DNA of 64,000 nt from Trileptium ribeirensis (lineage: Eukaryota; Nematoda; Enoplea; Enoplida; Thoracostomopsidae). The translations under genes and the position numbers were made by a program. Below are positions 61,580 to 64,000 of the stretch, in pieces. The stretch's first letter is position 1; each line of letters opens with the position of its first letter. The stretch lies in the NCBI GenBank assembly GCA_030248225.1, contig JASANE010005003.1:33139-97138 (forward strand). Direction: 5' to 3'. Below the pieces are notes generated by a model. It was given only the letters and a program-made list of their open reading frames with translations. It had not been told where the DNA came from and did not search any database.

Positions 61580-63180
61580 TAGGGTGGACCGTGAATACTA
61601 AATTTTAATCCTATTCTTGGTCAGACCCAAGAAGCTACGCAGCTTAGCAGGCCGCAGGCGCGCTTCACGGGATGTGTTCGGACCCCGCCCGAAAGGTTGC
61701 GCGCGTGTCTAGTATCGGGTATGATTTCTGAGGTCCCCCAGGGAGGCTGGCACCGACACCTGCTCGCAGGTCATGGAGCCTAGCTGCCATTCCCTACCTT
61801 AGACTCATCGGAAGTTGTTTAGTTCGATTTTAGTGTGGTAAGTTTTGAAATAAAATATGGAAATATCCCTAGAAATTTGAAGCTCAAGGCGATTTACCTA
61901 GAAAAATCTGAGGGTGCTCCGTGTTAGAGCATTGACCTATGTGGCCCCCACAGTGTTCCGACAAGCCCTGAGTGTTTAGAGTCGGATTATCAATGGCGTG
62001 GCCTGCGCTTTTCAATGAATTCCATTTCGGTGTAAGTATTCAAAAATCCCTATTGAAATTTTCAAATTATCGCCAGGAACGAATTAACTTTTTTAACTGT
62101 GTTCCTCAGATTTTATAATTTGATTCCAGTGAAACACGAAATAGATTTGATAGAAGGCCATGCTCGTCAGGGCTTGCTACATTCTCGCACACAAACTATG
62201 GCGAACAGGGTCTGCTCGTCCGAGCGGACAAACCAGAAAAGCATAACGTCCTATCGTCTCGGTATCGAAGAAGACTATAGTCGGCGTGTCAAAATACAAC
62301 GTTTATTTACAACGATCAACGCTTATTGAAGGGTCGAGTGTTCCACAAAAAGCCTAAAAGTATCTTGCTGTGGTCGCGACAGTCCAGCACAGTGTGGCGG
62401 CACGGGGCGTTGAAAGGAAAACGGGCGAGGAGCGTGCAGATATTCGCCAAGTTGCGAACTAGTGGCGGTTATCCCTGCTTCACTCAATGCTAGCGAACTA
62501 CTCAGCTGTACAGCGCACTAAGCAGGGGCCCTAGAGTGCTTCGGAAATCGTTCCTTAACGCAAGTCGCTCTGGGCGACGAATACTCAAGCGGGGGAAGGA
62601 ACAACAGTGCTCAGACTGACTATGCGATCTCGACAGCGTCGTTGTGGTGCTACGTAGGGTGATGTCGACTCTAACTGGGGACAAAAGGTGCCTGGGAATT
62701 TATCCTCAAAATGTACTCTCATTTGTGCGTATGCATAAATTCACCCTACAGCATTTGGCATCCCTACCTACCTAATAGTACGACTGACCGAACGACGAAG
62801 ACGGGAGGGGGGGCAAATGAAGTTGAAAAATGGAACAGTTTCCTTTAATTCAAGCCGACGGGACACGGTCAGGGTTGCAACGCGGCGTCAGGCGTCCTTT
62901 TAAACAACTTGCGGGACAATCCTCCAGCCAGTTGATTCTCCCTGGACTTTGATATCCTGTTAATTTCTCCTGGGTTTTGATGTTGGGTTTTGGGCGAGGC
63001 GGCGAGTCCTTTTCTGTCAGACCACACCTATCCAAAGGCTAAATTCGCCTTGTTTCCTACCTAATAGGGTCCTTTGTACTACTCGGGCCCTGGGCGATCG
63101 GCCCGGGACGCGCTTGCGTCCTTTGGTTCGTTCGTCGGTTGCTTGTCCTTTGACTCTCCCTAACGCCTATCTTTGCTTAT
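61580..63180. other. unassigned sequence with GC-rich patches
   Basis: It holds the small palindrome ACCTGCTCGCAGGT near 61759 and a GC-rich stretch at 62330-63130, with only short frames (76 codons at 62099-62329). No gene or known repeat is supported. Confidence 0.3.
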
Positions 63181-63181
63181 T

Positions 63182-63256
63182 ACACTGCAATGTTGCAGTG
63201 TTTAAACTGCACTGTAGTGCAGTTTAGTTATCACCAACGTAATAGTAAACGTTGGT
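63182..63256. repeat. three consecutive palindromes
   Basis: ACACTGCAATGTTGCAGTGT (63182-63201, stem 9), an AAACTGCACT/AGTGCAGTTT palindrome (63204-63225, stem 10) and ACCAACGT-N8-ACGTTGGT (63233-63256, stem 8). All are perfect and follow each other with gaps of 2-7 bp. They end 9 bp before the tRNA-like sequence. Confidence 0.85.
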
Positions 63257-63259
63257 CTG

Positions 63260-63520
63260 CACCTATGGCTGAATGGCTAAGACATGTAAAACCGCAGCGG
63301 ACTTAAATTCTCCGTGCAGGTTCAACTCACTAACTGGGAAAACAGCACTGGCTGACACTGAAACTATAGAAAAGGTGAAACTGGGCATACATAGTACATA
63401 GCCTAACGGGCACTCATGATAAATAGTAAAACCAGGCTAAACTCAGCGATCAACTCGCTCAAAAAGAAAAAGGGGTTTTGCACTCGCCCGGTTTGGGGCC
63501 GAAATGGCCCAGGCGAGGAG
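63260..63520 (+). mobile_element. tRNA-Leu-like SINE-type sequence
   Basis: A pol III box A (TGGCTGAATGG, 63266-63276) and box B (GGTTCAACTCA, 63319-63329) are 53 bp apart, as in class II tRNAs. Between them CGCAGCGGACTTAAAT closely resembles the anticodon arm of tRNA-Leu(UAA). The acceptor stem does not pair well and the box B end is degenerate, so it is not a working tRNA. The body continues to a strong hairpin (CTCGCC...GGCGAG, about 63483-63517). This layout fits a tRNA-derived SINE or a decayed tRNA gene. Confidence 0.45.
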
Positions 63521-63529
63521 GTAAGTTTT

Positions 63530-64000
63530 CTTTAATTTTTTTAGAAAGTACTAAAATTTTATTTGAAGGCGGGGACACGATGTGTTTCTCCCGCAAAGCC
63601 TACATCTGGAGATGGCGCAGGGGCAAGCGTTAATTCTGTTTCCTTTAAACAATGGTCTCCAGGGAAGACCATGGCGTAGTGCTATGGTGAACACCAGTAA
63701 ATTTAATGATTTTAGCGACATAGTTATTTGGAGTCCGAACTTGTGCATCACCACAAACGATGCGTTCGCGGCACCGAACGGGGTCGTCGGAATTTTGGTC
63801 GGCTGGGGGTCTTGTTCCCTTAGCCAAATTTTGTGATCATAGAGGTCATAGGGTGGTCACCTACCGTTCCTCCGGTCAGTCGTCCTAACGAGATGCCTAC
63901 CGATTATGTTGCCTACGTACACTAAAATCAGATTCAAACGATTGAGTAAATATGACTCCGAGACAACATTCCGAGAAAGCAACAAAGACCTTAGGCTCAA
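63530..64000. other. unassigned sequence at the window end
   Basis: Overlapping frames of 60-84 codons occur on both strands at 63551-63836. The minus-strand one has a Cys-rich end (CPCAISRCRLCGRNTSCP) that could be a piece of a LINE or zinc protein, but the evidence is too thin to call. Confidence 0.2.

Noticed and set aside
63551..63836. Overlapping frames on both strands, one with a Cys-rich end
   Set aside because: Short, mutually overlapping, and without a complete zinc-binding pattern or a recognisable neighbour.

Overview
The window looks like repeat-rich intergenic or heterochromatic DNA from an invertebrate, most likely an arthropod. The sequence is AT-rich and intron-bearing. It holds a Ty3/gypsy-class element with an env-like reading frame, C-terminal pieces of non-LTR (LINE) reverse transcriptase, long satellite arrays and several inverted-repeat elements. 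I see no bacterial operon, rRNA or CRISPR array. The species cannot be fixed from the sequence.

Region 1 (1 to about 16.7 kb) is a degenerate retrovirus-like LTR element on the + strand. In order it holds: a gag tail with a CCHC knuckle; a Glu-Pro repeat region; an unrecognised ORF; an env-like membrane protein interrupted by a 32-bp minisatellite; protease, reverse transcriptase and RNase H; an integrase whose zinc finger and catalytic core are missing in frame; a Ser/Thr/Pro-rich stretch; and two tandem diverged copies of a NADAR-like domain joined to an SGNH-hydrolase-like domain (12.5-13.7 and 13.9-15.1 kb). The second copy starts at an ATG placed directly behind a strong splice acceptor. 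A retroelement carrying paired ADP-ribose-family and SGNH-like cargo is the most notable content of the window.

Region 2 (16.7-25 kb) is mostly featureless. It has an inverted copy of the LTR-like promoter near 21 kb, two dyad motifs near 23 kb, a gypsy-type RT fragment and a LINE RT C-terminus.

Region 3 (25-33 kb and 46-50.3 kb) holds three copies of one very long LTR (about 4.2 kb when complete) with TGT...ACA ends. Two copies have perfect 5-bp target-site duplications, TACGT and GCATC. One copy is nested inside another. No internal coding region is left, so these read as solo LTRs.

Region 4 (33.9-40.4 kb) is a satellite of about 89 monomers of 73 bp, each with an internal CATGTC/GACATG dyad and signs of 4- and 5-mer higher-order structure. 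Region 5 (40.4-46 kb) has short tandem duplications, a 146-bp hairpin element and another LINE RT C-terminus.

Region 6 (50.3-64 kb) has a pair of inverted homologous segments 5 kb apart that end in palindromes, a tandemly duplicated exon-like unit, a 1.6-kb foldback element, two exons of an unrecognised minus-strand gene (59.2-60.5 kb), and a tRNA-Leu-like SINE-type sequence preceded by three palindromes.

Most of the coding content is broken by stops and frameshifts. The only candidates for a live host gene are the minus-strand exons at 59-60.5 kb.
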